In this document: positions 10,126-22,607 of the stretch, in pieces
How the letters are laid out: every line of letters begins with the position of its first letter
Numbering within the stretch: the stretch's first letter is position 1
Source of the DNA: Cercophora sp. LCS_1
Lineage: Eukaryota > Ascomycota > Sordariomycetes > Sordariales > Lasiosphaeriaceae
Assembly (NCBI GenBank): GCA_036250225.1
Contig: JAPZLL010000016.1
Location: forward strand, 434,001 to 498,000
Reading direction: 5' to 3'
DNA length: 64,000 nt
Position numbers and translations under genes: made by a program
The notes under the pieces: generated by a model
Seen by the model: the letters and a program-made list of their open reading frames with translations, nothing else
What the model was told of the DNA's origin: nothing
Database searches by the model: none

Positions 10126-12384
10126 ATGTCCGAGGAGCGATCTAAGATCTCGCTCCGGAGCGGAGGCAAGAGGAAAGGCCGGCCGACTATCAGCGCGCCC
10201 CGTCAGATATCAGGACCCATCTTACAGGAAGATGCCGGCCCCCGTGGACCTGCAAGTAGGCCGCAGGTGGAGGAAACCCCTCGGCCGCGGCCCCGTCCTC
10301 CACCGCAGAGCAGTGGGAAGGTGGGTTGATTCTACAGATTCCTGCCTCTCGTGCGGTTCTGACACTACTATAACAGACTTCGGAGATGGTCAAGCGCCGG
10401 TACTCGACACGGTTCAATAATCTCCCCAAGAACTTCGATCCATCCTCCGACCCCATGCCGTCCCTCCCGAACCTCGAGAAGTACGAGTCTCAGGATCGTC
10501 GACCCTCGCGATCCAGAGGGGGCAGTGCAGGAGCAGCGCCCCAGATCGATGTCAGAGCTCTTCGTGACCCAAAGCTCTCCGCGGACACATGTGCGTACCA
10601 ACGGATACGTTCCGCAGCGAGGCAAAAACTAACAGCGAGACAGATGTTTCCGAGATATTGAGTGATGCAACCGAGGACCAGATTCGGGAGTATGAGGCGG
10701 GACTCCGAAAGCTGAAGCAACGCGCTTCGGCGGACCTGCAACAGAACGTCTACCAGAATCGCACCCAGTTCATCAAGATCAGCAAGGAAGCAGAGAAGCT
10801 AAAGGGCGAGATGCGCACCCTCAGGAACCTCATGGCGGAGCTTAAGACCAACACCACAGCCTTGAGATCAGCTGCCAGCAATCCCGAAGCCTCGGACTTC
10901 ACGAGTGAGCTCTCGATTGGGATGAGCAAAAGGGACAAGCGCAGTTCTGTTGCGGATCGCACGGCCCTTTGGAGCTCCCAAATGCAGGTATGTGTAACCC
11001 GCCCTCATTCTATCTTCTTGGCACTAATGACGAGACATAGGCCTTATATAAAAACGTGGAGGGGTCGCAAAAGTTTCTCCCCAATGCGCAGGGCCGTCAC
11101 GTCGTGCAGAACGCTGGACAGTGGATTGAGCTGGACAATGCTACATACAAGTCCAGGCGTTCGATGCAGATCTTCCTGTTGAACGACCACCTGTTGATTG
11201 CGTCCCGCAAGAAGCGAAAGAATGATGCGCCCACTACTCCGGACGGCCGCGGCCCGGTGACGAAACTGGTTGCCGACCGTTGCTGGCACCTGCTGGATGT
11301 TGAGGTTGTCGACATGGCCGGCACGGGTGACTCCTCCGGTGGCAGGAACAAACTGGCTGATGCGATCATGGTCCGAGGCGGTGGGCAGAACGAATCGTTC
11401 ATCTACAGAACAGAGAAGCCAGAGGATCCAGAGAAGCCAGCCTTGATGCTAAACATCCGCAAAACCGTAGAGGAACTTCGCAGGAACCTCCAGTCGGAAC
11501 GAGAAGCTTCCAATAAGGCCAAGGAGACAATCAACTACTTTGCGTCTCGCGACCCTGGTCTCCTTCAGAAAGCGGAACTCCTCGAAACTCTTTCGGACAT
11601 CAAAGACATGCTCATCGAGGTTGACGGTAAGCAGCAGAACCTTCGCTGGGTTGAGAGTCAGATGGACGAGCTGGATATCTTCATTGCGCTCCAGCAAATT
11701 GAGCCGGCTGTGGACCGCATCCAGAAACTCAAGGCTCTGGCCCAGAGCCTGAGGAGCAATGTCATCGCCCAGGACTTCATCTCGTTCAAGGTAGACGAAA
11801 GATGTACTAAGCTGTCGACATTGGTGCTCCGGGAGCTGGTCCAAACGCACAACGACCAGAAGAAGACAATTCGCAATGTGAGTTGGTTGGACCGGCTTGG
11901 GTTCCAGGACCGCGCCCGCGAGGCATACCTAAAAGCCCGAAGCGAGATTATCCAGAAGCGGTGCAGGTATGTAAACCCCCGTTTTCTGTTACTGTGCGCT
12001 CCCTGACCGATCCGTCGCTGACGACAACACAGACAATGCATTTTCCAGGGCGACCTGCACCTTTACATCTGGGAGATTTCTTTCGTCTACTTCATGATCA
12101 TCCGCAACACCGTGAGCTGCTTCCAGGCATGCTTCCCGGTCCCGATGATGAGCGCCTGCGTCAAGTGGGCCAAAGAGGAGGTGGATTCCTTCAACGCCAT
12201 CCTGGCCCGCCAGCTGAGCAGCGCTGAAGAGGGCGGTGAAGTGTGGACCCAGTGCATGAACAGGGCGAAGGAGCATGCCAAGATGCTTTCTGAAGTTGGT
12301 CTCGATTTCCGCAATCTGGTCGGCAATAACATGAGCCCTGCCAATGGCACTGGGGAACCGCCTGTTGGGCTGGGGTTGTCATGA
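10126..12384 (+). CDS. EXO84: Exocyst complex subunit Exo84
   Basis: Five exons, 10126-10320, 10377-10590, 10644-10987, 11041-11966 and 12033-12384, give 676 residues. Exo84 is a subunit of the octameric exocyst that tethers secretory vesicles at sites of polarised growth such as hyphal tips. The N-terminal third is basic and Pro-rich; the conserved part starts at MVKRRYSTRFNNLPKNFDPSSD, followed by a coiled coil (QTRTQ-like stretch YQNRTQFIKISKEAEKLKGEM). A PH domain starts near FLPNAQGRHVV and includes FLLNDHLLIASRKKRK. The C-terminal helical bundle contains WLDRLGFQDRAREAYLKARS and SFVYFMIIRNTVSCFQACF. All exon joins are in frame. A 233-residue antisense ORF under the last exon is ignored. 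Confidence 0.95.
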
Positions 12385-13128
12385 ATGGGGTGCACATGTT
12401 GATCCTGATAGAAAGCGAGCAAGGGGCTACCTAACCAGTAGTGTGATGATTCCTTCTCCATGGATCGGGTTCTGTAGATATGATATGTAGATAATGAGGT
12501 GATGGGCACCATTTGCTTGTTCCTTATCGCTTCAGATGCGCTTTTGATGCCGCGACTGTTGTCAGTGAGGAATTGGCGCTTGAGAAGCCCCGCGATTCGT
12601 TGTTGCCCCTCCTCTTGCCAGGAACGTGGCGGGGGTTGCCTGACAGAAGCTTGGACCTCCTGACTGGGATCAAGAGTGTGACATTGGACGCCTACCTTGC
12701 GGCAGTCCAGATTCAGCAAGCGCCTCTGTAATTTCATCAACCCGCGCAGTGAATCCCCGCCAACCTGCCCCGAACACACACCATACAACGACGAACCTCT
12801 CGACCCTGCAAGCCGATTATACCCTACGTGAGTTCCGCGGTATCGCGACGCATAATATCATCTGCGAGAAAACTCGGATCAAATTCTCGCAGGAGTTCAC
12901 TCTGTCAGACGGATTCCGCAAGCCGTGGCAGTTCCTGCGACACCACCCGCTGCCCGCCCACCTGCCCAATTTTGATCTGAGTGGGAGCCGCGCCGCGCCC
13001 GAGGGAGCAGCAACGTCATTGCTCTCGTGAAGCTCACCACCTTTGCCCCTTCCGACATCCGATTCGGAACTTTTCAACGTCGCTTCGATCTCTTGTCCCT
13101 TTGTAACTCCACAAACCGAATTGCCAGC
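12385..13128. other. Intergenic region between EXO84 and the PP2A gene
   Basis: Holds the EXO84 3' UTR and the PP2A promoter and leader. No conserved coding sequence is visible on either strand. Confidence 0.5.
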
Positions 13129-14548
13129 ATGGATACAAACATGGAGGATGTCGGGCGCGTTCCCGCAGACCTGTCGGCCCCCAACCTCGAGCCGACCACC
13201 ATCCCTACCCTCGACGGCTGGATCGAGAGCTTGATGAACTGCAAGCAACTGGCAGAGGTGGACGTCCAGAGACTGTGCGAAAAGGTCGGTGTCTCCCATC
13301 TTGATGCCACAACCTGCGGCTTGCTGTCGCCAGCGGCCCGCCCCGCCGTCAGCGCGGGGGTCGCGTGCGTCCGCCATCAGAGGTCAATACTGACATTTGC
13401 TTGTTTATTTGTAGGCGCGCGAAGTTCTCTCAGAAGAGTCCAACGTACAACCTGTCGTATGTATTCCCGACCGAGACGAAATGATGGTGAATGAGGCGAG
13501 GTTTGCTGACCGCCACACAGAAATGCCCCGTGACTGTTTGCGGTGATATCCACGGCCAGTTCCATGACTTGATGGAACTCTTCAAGATTGGCGGGCCCAA
13601 CCCGGACACCAATTATCTCTTCATGGGTACGTTGCCTTGCAGTCTTTTGTTCCTGGCCACGCTCGTCTCAAGGGTATCAATACTAATTCGTCATGTGTCC
13701 CTCGTCACAGGAGATTATGTCGATCGAGGGTACTACTCGGTCGAGACGGTGACCCTTCTTGTGGCCCTCAAGATCAGATACCCCAGCCGGATCACGATCC
13801 TACGCGGCAACCACGAGTCGCGCCAAATCACACAAGTATACGGCTTCTACGACGAGTGCCTGCGCAAGTACGGCAACGCCAATGTGTGGAAGTTTTTTAC
13901 CGACCTGTTCGACTACCTCCCCCTCACGGCTCTCATCGACAACCAGATCTTCTGCTTGCACGGTGGTCTGTCTCCAAGCATCGACACCCTCGACAACATC
14001 AGGGCGCTCGATCGAATCCAGGAGGTGCCGCATGAGGGGCCCATGTGCGACTTGCTGTGGTCGGATCCGGATGACCGCTGTGGCTGGGGGATCTCGCCCC
14101 GTGGTGCGGGCTATACCTTCGGCCAGGATATATCCGAGGCGTTCAATCACAACAACGGGCTCACGTTGATTGCGCGAGCCCATCAGCTTGTTATGGAGGG
14201 ATACAACTGGTCTCAGGACCGTAATGTGGTCACAATATTCTCGGGTGAGTTATTTCTTGCCTCTCGAGAAATCACACAACTGACAGGATCTCGCAGCTCC
14301 CAACTACTGTTACAGATGCGGTAACCAGGCTGCCATCATGGAAATTGATGAGCACCTCAAATACACATTGTATGTCAAACAGAATGCTGTTCTCCCTGGC
14401 CCAGCTGCTAACCGAGTCACCAGCCTCCAGTTTGACCCCTGCCCCAGAGCCGGCGAACCCATGGTGTCGAGACGTAAGATATCACTTACCTCGTCGTGTC
14501 TCGCGAGATCACTAATAGTACCTAGGAACTCCGGATTACTTCCTGTAA
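13129..14548 (+). CDS. Serine/threonine protein phosphatase PP2A catalytic subunit
   Basis: Seven exons, 13129-13284, 13415-13456, 13521-13626, 13711-14244, 14297-14369, 14424-14473 and 14526-14548, give 327 residues. All PPP-family motifs are present: GDIHGQFHD, GDYVDRGYYSVE, LRGNHESRQI, the active-site region LHGGLSPSIDTLD, and NYCYRCGNQ. The C-terminus is RRTPDYFL, the PP2A-specific tail whose last Leu is carboxymethylated and whose Tyr is phosphorylated in other species; this separates it from PP4, PP6 and PP1. It removes phosphate from Ser/Thr as the core of PP2A holoenzymes. The N-terminal 25 residues are acidic and fungal-specific. The first intron has a less common GTCGGT donor. Exons 2 and 7 are 42 and 23 nt. 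Orthologous to Neurospora pph-1 by resemblance. Confidence 0.96.
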
Positions 14549-15954
14549 AGACATGTTTGCCGGACGCCCACGCCAAGTAGGAACGCCACCCTCTACGAGA
14601 GGGAGAGGTTTGTTTGATGCACCATCAAATGACTTGCCTGGGGCCGCTGGGTATGGTATGTTGGAAGTACAGAGGCTTATCTGGGGCGGTGAAAGAGAGG
14701 CAGTCGATGTATCAAGAATCAAAGAAATGACTTTCCGTATCCGTCTACTCTTGCTTACCGTGCTCTTGAGTGAGGCACTAGCTTGGGCGTGTCGTTGGCG
14801 GCAAGTTGGAAGATGCCCCATAGCTAGGTGGTTGGGAGCCAGCCAAGCGGCAGTTGGATGTTTTCTGTAGACATTAGGTAGGTTGTTAGGTGGAGAGATT
14901 GCGCTCATCATAGACCGGCTCAATAGCACAGATCGATAAATACCCTACGCGCGAGGTCCACATCGCACCTACTCAACGTGCCGTTGTTTCGCGGGGTCTG
15001 ACTGGAAGGAAGCATGCCACACAGGGAACGCCTCGTGCCTTAAGTACAGCGGGTTTCTTTCTTGCCGATGATCCGATCGATGCTCGCCCTCGGCATTCGT
15101 CCGGTTCCGACTTCGTTTATCCTCGCCACATAAGGCATGAACCTTACATGGATCGTTGGGAGTCCACTAAACTCTAAGCAACGTGGCCAGTCAACAAACA
15201 ATTTGTTGGCTCTTGTCGTCATGCCTCCGCCTTGCGCACAGGTTCCTCGGGTTCCCAGGGCCGCTTGAACACCATCTATTCTAGGCATGGAACCGATGGC
15301 AACAACCGCCAGCTACGATGGCGCCCACAACTAACAGTTCCAGCTTCATGGCGTAGGCTCCAGACGTTTACGTGGTTGGTCCTAGTGGATACCATCCCCT
15401 GAACGACGTTCCAGGAAACAGAGACCACAATGGCCAGCATCTCCAGAACGAGAAGATCTGGTGTCCCCGGAGTTGAAGTGTAAAACGCTTGGGGCGCAGA
15501 GCTGATCGATGCGTAGCTCTCACCTGAAGAAGCAAATCGAGGGCTCGGTCTTCGTCTCAACTCCAGCGCTCGAACATGGCTATCGAAGGCAAAACAAACA
15601 CAGTCTCCATTGGACCGTCACGGCTCTGGCATAATAGCTGCTTTACCTCGCCGCCTTAATCGTCCGACTTTGCCTGCCACCTATCTCTGCATTACGTGAA
15701 CTCGATGCAAACTAGCCTCTCCAGCGGGATTCCCTCGGGCGCGAAGAGCCCTTGACGTCTGCCATCCGGGACGATATCTCCCCGAGGGGATCCTACCATA
15801 CCTTTGGCCCTTTCGCCCCTATTGAGGAGTCCTACCGACCGCAAAGATCCATTATAGCAGGCCAAGCATCCGCCAAAGCCATTACTTTGTTCCCATTGGC
15901 ATCCCCAAGGTTGATCTCAGGAGGCTCTCCCCCTACACGGAGAAGAGACCCAGG
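14549..15954. other. Intergenic region between PP2A and the DUF3112-like gene
   Basis: About 1.4 kb without a supported gene. Small ORFs on both strands have no recognisable similarity and no consistent splice partners. It presumably holds the PP2A 3' UTR and the promoter of the downstream gene. Confidence 0.5.
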
Positions 15955-17473
15955 ATGTCCAACTACACCGCACCCGCGGCTCCCTCGACGAGTCCCGCGG
16001 GTCCAGCCCCAACGTCGCCGGGCCCTCCTCCGGTATGTCTCCCTCACTTCCCACACTCACCTCCCATCCAACCATGCTAAAACCCCCTCTCCAGTCGGCA
16101 GGTCAATCCGGGCCCCCCTACCTCCCCCAGACCGCCCAGTCAGGAGGCATCCCGACGCCCTCCCTCGATGGCCCCATCTGTGCCGTCCTCCTCGCCCTCT
16201 TTGTCGGCGGCGCAGCCGCCAACATGACCATATTCCAGGTCAACCGAAGACACGGCTTCAAGTTCTTCTTCTCGGTCCTCCTCTTCGGCTTCTGCATGGC
16301 CCGCATCATGGCCCTCGCCATGCGCATAGCCTGGTCCACGCACCAAAAAGACGCCAACGTCGCCATCGCAGCCCAGGTCTTCACGGCCGCCGGCGTCCTC
16401 CTCCTCTTCTTGACCAACCTCGTCTTTGCGCAGCGCATCATCCGCGGCTACCACCCCTTTTTCGGCTGGCACAAGGCCGTCACCTGGCTCTTTCGCGCCG
16501 TGTTTTTCAGCGTCGGCGCCCTCCTGATCATGGTCATCACCGTGTCGGTGCACTCGTTCTTCACGCTCGACCTGACTGCGCGCGAGCGGGACCGCGACGT
16601 GCAGCTGTTTTGCACCACCTGTCTCGCTGTTATCGCAGCGCTGCCGCTGCCTATTGTGCTGTTGGCGCTCATGGTGCCGAGGCGGACAAGGATCGATCGG
16701 TTCGGCGAGGGCCATTTCAGGACTAAGTTTGCGCTGCTCATGGCGACGACGGTGCTGTTGGCCACGGGGGCGATTTTCAGGGCTGCGATTGCGTTTCACC
16801 CTAGGCCGAGGGACGATCCGGCTTGGTATACGAAGAAGGGACCGTATTATGCTTTTAATTTCGGGGTCGAGGTTGTCGTGGTGTATATCTATGTGTTGTC
16901 GAGATTTGATAAGAGGTTCCATGTTCCTGATGGCAGCTCGGCGCCGGGCCACTACTCGTGTGCGGAGTTTGGGGACTCGGCGGCTGCTGTGGCGTCGGCG
17001 GTTACGGAGTTTGAGAAGAAGCATCATCGTGGAAGTGAGATGAAGAGGGATTCGGCGTATAGCCCGAGTAAGAGGAGTTCGGGGTGGTCGGCGAGGTTGA
17101 CGAGTCCATATGCTGCCATGAATCCGGTGGATGCGGTCGAGTTGCCTGCTATGCCGACGAGGGTGTTGACTGCGGATCGGAGAAGTGTTAAGAGCTCGAG
17201 GAGTCGGCAGGCAAGGAGTGTGAGGAGTGGGAGTATATATGGGGATGCTCCCAGCGAGGCGGATGACCCGAATGCTGACCTTGGATGGATGGCTAGGGCC
17301 ATGGTACGTTGGCTACCACCCCTTTTCCTCTATTCTGCTTTGTTTAGTTCATCCTCTCGTTTCTTGACCCGAAAGCTAATTTCTGACGGCAGAGGGAGTT
17401 ATACGGCGAGGAGGAATATCAGGGGCCAAGACATTCTGACCACCATGATGGCGGCAGCCACCGGTCATGGTAA
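15955..17473 (+). CDS. DUF3112-like seven-helix integral membrane protein (fungal-specific)
   Basis: Three exons, 15955-16032, 16095-17303 and 17393-17473, give 455 residues. A Pro/Ser-rich N-terminus (SNYTAPAAPS) is followed by about seven hydrophobic helices, beginning PICAVLLALFVGGAAANMTIFQ, then FFFSVLLFGFCMARIMAL, IAAQVFTAAGVLLLFLTNLVFAQRI and four more up to YAFNFGVEVVVVYIYVLSRFDKRFH. The arginine-marked loop RIIRGYHPFFGWH is distinctive. I recognise this as the fungal DUF3112 group, with RTA1-like topology; that assignment is from memory and the function is unknown. The C-terminal 140 residues are Ser/Arg-rich and cytosolic. Splicing the last intron gives the tail RELYGEEEYQGPRHSDHHDG; retention would read on to 17525. 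Confidence 0.85.
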
Positions 17474-20400
17474 GGGGCCGGGTTGTTTGCTGTGGAATTA
17501 TCGCCTAGGGAACTTTGTAGAATGATGAGGTGGGCAGACCTTCCTTTGTGTTGGCTGTGGCAGTTGACTTAAAGATTCCCAGCTGTAGGTCGATGTTGAG
17601 CAGAGCAGTTGGTGGCGTTGGGTGTTGATAACGATTCTGCGTGTTGGAGTTACAGATGCTTTGTATTTCACCGAGGGATAAGAGTGACAGAGGGAAGGCT
17701 TATATCACAATGTCCACAAGTCCGTATACCATTCTTTTCTGGTATTCCGGAGTTTGCCCTAGTTGTTTCTGAATTCCATAATCTGAATCCTGTTGGTTCT
17801 AATCCTGGATCGTCGGGAGAAATCCCACTGCCTATGAACCCGGAAAACTCTCCTTCGCCTGAGCAATGCATACGAAAGGATCTCTACCCTCGTCTCGATA
17901 TGAAGACAAGGTAAACGCAACGCGTCGAGGAGGCAAGTGGTATGCCGATGTTTGTCGCTCATCTACGCTAGAGCATCCAATCATCCAGAGTATCTACCGG
18001 CATGTCTACGGTGAAAATACCTTATGTCTTCTCCTGGGGGAAAAATTATGCAACAGCGTGGCCTCGGCCGATCCTAAACGATGCATCAAGGTATTGCCCC
18101 TTTTCCATGTTGACTTGGAAAGCAGCGCATGCCGGGTAGCCCGTGGTGATAAGTGCGCGTAAGAAATGGACCAACGCATCCAGATAGCCCCAAAGCAAAG
18201 CAAAGAGGCATCCAGCCGGCGGTGTTACCTCGAGGATGACTGTCATCCTAGCCCCAATGTGTTCCACCATCCATTCTGGCCCCTATTCACCACAACACTC
18301 ACCCTTGCAACCGTCAGCGCATCAACGCCAAAACGAATTAACATTTGGTCCCGACGGGTGATCTGGCGATCATCGTTATGGGTTAGTCCCCGGCGCAGTC
18401 TGAGCACAGGAACCCCCCTCCCCCTTGCGCCGACCTATCAATCAAGTGTTACTGTTAGCGTTGATGCGAACGGCTCGGCAACACACGATTGTGGTCTATC
18501 GGAATCGTAGTTGACAAATCCCTCTACAGGCCGCTGATATGTACACTGCTCACATTAACTCGCGCAAATACCAAAACACGATATTATGCCAAAGAAAAGG
18601 AATCTGTCATTTTTTTTTGTCAGTGGCAGTTAGTGTGTATGCTGGCTCGGCACTGGATTTGAGTTGTAAGATCGCTCTCGTTGTCAATGCGGCTGAAACA
18701 GCGTGTGCAACCCCTGTCCCCGTATCGTCACAATGGTGGTGTGCGGCTCAAAGGGTCTACCACGGGTGACAGTGAGGTTACACGCTGGCACTTTACCGAT
18801 CTTGAACAACGGGATGTGGCGGGGTTTGGCTCATGCGATCCTCGCAAACCAAGCTCGAATGGGGGAGGTACCAATAAATCATCTTCACCACCACCAGCGC
18901 TGGGCCTCCTTGCCCCGGATGTGAAAGCCAGATCACTGTGGTCATGCGTGGGATAAGGTCTCGGGATCTACTGGCGGTAGCTCACCCGGGGAGCGATCGC
19001 TGGCGTCGCCGGCTGGGTGGGTTGGGTTCTGGCAAATTGTCCGGCTATCTCGCATGTCATACTGGATAGGCGTTGTCCGAATCGTCCTTCCCCTGGGCAA
19101 TTTCAGACGTTCGCGACTTCGCTGTCTTGATTCCAATTCTGTCGAGCACCAACATTTGGGAGGTGGCGTGCTACGCTAGAACAATGTCAACCGCCCAGCT
19201 TGAATGTTTCCGCTTGGGAGGTCCAAGGCCATATCCGTGCGGCGGTGACACCGTCTGTGTCAAGATGCGGGGTTGATGCTTCTGGGACGGGAGGAAAAGC
19301 GCGCGAGTATGGCGCTGAATGGACAAGTGCTACCCTTCTGGGTTCGGGTAGCGGTGGTGATGCCTCGCATGAACAGCACCTTGCTGTTTTGGGCGAGCGG
19401 ACGGCGTCGTAACGCCGCAATTGCATAAAGGAAAGCCATTGAGTTTGTGCGGCTGTTTAGAGTGAGTGGTGAAGAGAGTGGACGGTGAAGGCCGAACTGC
19501 TCCCATCCGCAAAGGCGGGAAGTCTGGCCGCCGTCGGCCATTCTTCAAACGGGAGGCGACTCGTAACTCGGACCTTTTGCTGAAAAGAATTCGGTCGGAA
19601 TCGGACAAAAGTTGGACGCTCTGTCTGCGCCGGATGGCTAAACTTGAGCAGATGCAGAGGATTGAAGGCCTGAGCGGGACACAGCGTACAGACGAACGTC
19701 GCTTGCGCCCCTGCATGTCCAGTCTGGAATTGGGGAAATAAAGTCGACCCCATCTCAGGAATTTGGAGAATCGTCGCTCAAGCGCGCTGAGATGCGGTTC
19801 GGCAATCGGACAGAGACGGTCTTCGAGGCACCAGATGACGACAATTTGCGGTTGAGCCGTGACTGGCGGCTACCAGGGCCAGTCCGGGAGTTCCAAGAAT
19901 AGCTTGGTGGCATCGGGGGAGTATCTCCACCCGGAGGCTGACGGGCGGGCCAATTCCTGGTCACGGCAACCGGCGGACCAGACGCGTCGCGCTCCCTCGG
20001 CCAGTCATCGCTTGTGTTCTGCAGCGGAGCGCCTATTTTGATTGCTCGTGCAGCCGTGCTTCTTTTCCTGTCGTCGAGTGCCGTCCCAATCCCGCTTTTG
20101 CGTCTTGCTTGCTGCTGCTCTGGCTGGCCGCTCCCGAGCGCGATCGTGGGGTTGCTTAAGCTTCAGACGAGGTGTAAAAAAAGAACATGGAATGGTATCC
20201 ACGGTGGTTCGGCATCCGCCAGCCGTAGAGCCCACGGCGCGGTCCATCGCGTCTCGGGTGGATAAGGGTTGGGGTTGGGGATGTTTCGCGGGAACTGGAA
20301 ACGTGCACACGTTAGGGTAGCCCTGCCAGCCATATTTTGTCTCATAAATTTCCGGCAGCCAATGATCGAGGAGCGTCATCGTTCAAAATCCCACTTTTTT

Positions 20401-22607
20401 TCGGGAGGTTTCGTGCAGCCATGACTGAACCAATCATGAGTCCGTCAACGACTGAACTTCGGTGTCCAAGCTCCTGTTGGCTTCTGTCACCCGCAGTTGG
20501 CATTCGGGACGTTCTCAGGTCCTCGGCGAAATCAACGGCACACACAAAAAAGTCAAAGGGAATTCATCCACCGAAAAGGAGTGAATCCAAGATTCCAATG
20601 TACCACTGTATATTTTTATGTCTAAATCTCTATTGAAGAGGCTTTGGACTTTTTCGTTGACGCCTATGGGGATCTTTAATACCTGCCCACGCCGCTTGAA
20701 GTGGCATCGCCTGGGTTCGGTGTGCCGTTTTTTCTGTCGCTCACCTGGTTCTGAAAGGAGCTGTGGGATGCAGACTGCAGTCCGGCCGCCAAGCAGAATG
20801 CCGAGCCAATGTTTGTTTTGTTTGTGCTACTCGAGGGTGTGGCTGGAGGTAGACATGGAAACTAGGGATGATAGGGCAGCTCAATCACGATCCTAACTGA
20901 ATCCAAAGTCTTGCGACCGGTGCACGATCCCTGATTTTCGGGATTTACCAAAGCTTCAACGCGCGCCACCGATCTGAGCGTTGCGCAGGCCCTTGACAAG
21001 GCGGAGTTGTCACCTAAACTTTGGGTCACATTCTCCCTCCCAACATCAGAGCGTCGGAATGCGTGTGCACACCGGCCATGTGCTGATTTTGTATGGGAAG
21101 TTCAATACAGTTACTGGTTAGACTGTTTAAGGCCGGATGCGATCGCATGGAAGCCTGAGTACTGGCCGCTGAGGTCCAGAAACCCAGAACAGCATCAGTG
21201 GGTTGTTATCACTGCCCGCAACGGTGAATTTGCTGTATAAGATGAAGTGTGGTGAGGGAATTGGATCGCAAGATGGAATTGGGCCGCATAGTGTCCCATT
21301 TTCTTTGATCGACTCTCCCTGGGTCTTATCGCAATGCGAGCCTACTTATGTGAGGCTGCCGAAGGCAGAGTCGGTTGAGCGGGCCTGTGATGGAACAGCC
21401 TTTGGGGTTCGCGGTCAGAACGATCTTTTTGATCAATGATTTGTCGACCTCATCAGGATATTCTACGGATCCGTATGCCTACTCGAATCTTCCTCCCAGC
21501 CCATCGAGATCTTGGGACATAGGTACTCTGGAGTGAAGCAATGGAGGGGTCGTGGGTGCGCGCGGGAGACAAGGTTACAGGGGTGGCATTTCAAACTCCT
21601 TGACATGGGTGGGCCCCTAGTCCTGATGGGGCAGGCTGCCTACCAGGGACCTTAATTTCAAGCGAGATTGGACCTGGCACTTGCGCGAACCCGCTGTTTC
21701 CCAGTGCTCTGAACTCACCCGTTCACCTCGATTTCTTGATTCACTTCCGTCTTCTTCTCCTCCCGTCCCTCGCGGAGCCGTGACACCTCGCTCACCTCAC
21801 GGTACCCCGTCTTCTCGCCCTCAGAATAGACTTTTTACTTCGTCCCCTCGTTTCTGCCGCTCTTTTAACCCACCGACCCAATTCGCCCACACGGTCCCAC
21901 ACTTTGTAATTCCTCTGCCGTGCGAGTTTGGAGGCTTTCGTCTGTTCCTGCACCAGCGCGCCCGTCTCTGCATCTGCAGCTCCTGTTAGGTCGTTGAACC
22001 CGCATCACACACACCAACCACCTCGACAACACCTGCCCCCCAATCCGTGCCAGCTCCGTTGCCCTCCACTGCAACCCACACGATTGCCGCGTCCATCGTG
22101 GCCGACAACAGAGACCCCGATCCGCTCTGTGCCTCCCCCAAGCTGCTCCCGCACCTTCTCGCATATATGCTGCGGGTCCCGACCCAGCCTTTCCCACCGA
22201 TACACCACAAATACCGATCTGCTGTCACTTATCATCGCGACCCGTGACGAGCTTGGCCTTGAACTTTTGTTTTGTTGACCGGCGAGCTCAACGTTGCGGG
22301 CAATAAGTTTTTTTGGTTAGGAAACTCTACGCGCACGCACCAAGTATCCGTCCCGAATTCAACGCTTTCGTCGCCGAACCCAACCGAGGAGCCGCGTTTG
22401 CCTTCGCCGTGCCCGACGTTTTCGTTGAGCCAATTGTCCGCCCGGACCATGAGAATCGAATAGGTGTGGGAATGGCCAGGAACCCGAGAGCATAGCAACA
22501 CAACACAAGGCGAACTGTTCCACGCTTGCTACCCGAGGGAACGCCTCAGTCACTGCAAGCGCTGGACCACCATCACTCGTTGACGTACGTCAACATTACA
22601 AATCGCA
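17474..22607. other. 5.1-kb gene-poor interval
   Basis: The largest gap in an otherwise compact window. I found no ORF with family resemblance, no splice-linked exon series, no transposase or terminal repeats, and no tRNA. The last 900 bp (21.7-22.6 kb) are pyrimidine-rich (CTTCTTCTCC-type) and resemble a promoter/long leader of the downstream SH3 gene. It could contain a long 5' UTR, a non-coding transcript or decayed sequence; the sequence alone does not decide. Confidence 0.45.
22579..22594. promoter_or_regulatory. Perfect 16-bp palindrome with two inverted TGACGT half-sites
   Basis: GTTGACGTACGTCAAC reads the same on both strands. It contains TGACGT and its complement ACGTCA, the half-site of ATF/CREB-type bZIP factors, overlapping at the centre. 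It ends 13 bp before the ATG of the SH3 membrane protein, so it would act as a core-promoter/leader element or simply be part of the transcript. Function is inferred. Confidence 0.4.

Noticed and set aside
12087..12788. 233-codon - strand ORF past the end of EXO84
   Set aside because: Mostly antisense to the last EXO84 exon, no family resemblance and no splice partners.
15752..16726. 324-codon + strand ORF overlapping the DUF3112-like gene in another frame
   Set aside because: Arg/Pro/His-rich shadow frame; the overlapping frame encodes clear membrane helices and has proper splice sites.
16140..17027. 295-codon - strand ORF rich in Arg/His/Glu
   Set aside because: Antisense to the membrane helices of the DUF3112-like gene; charged shadow of hydrophobic codons.
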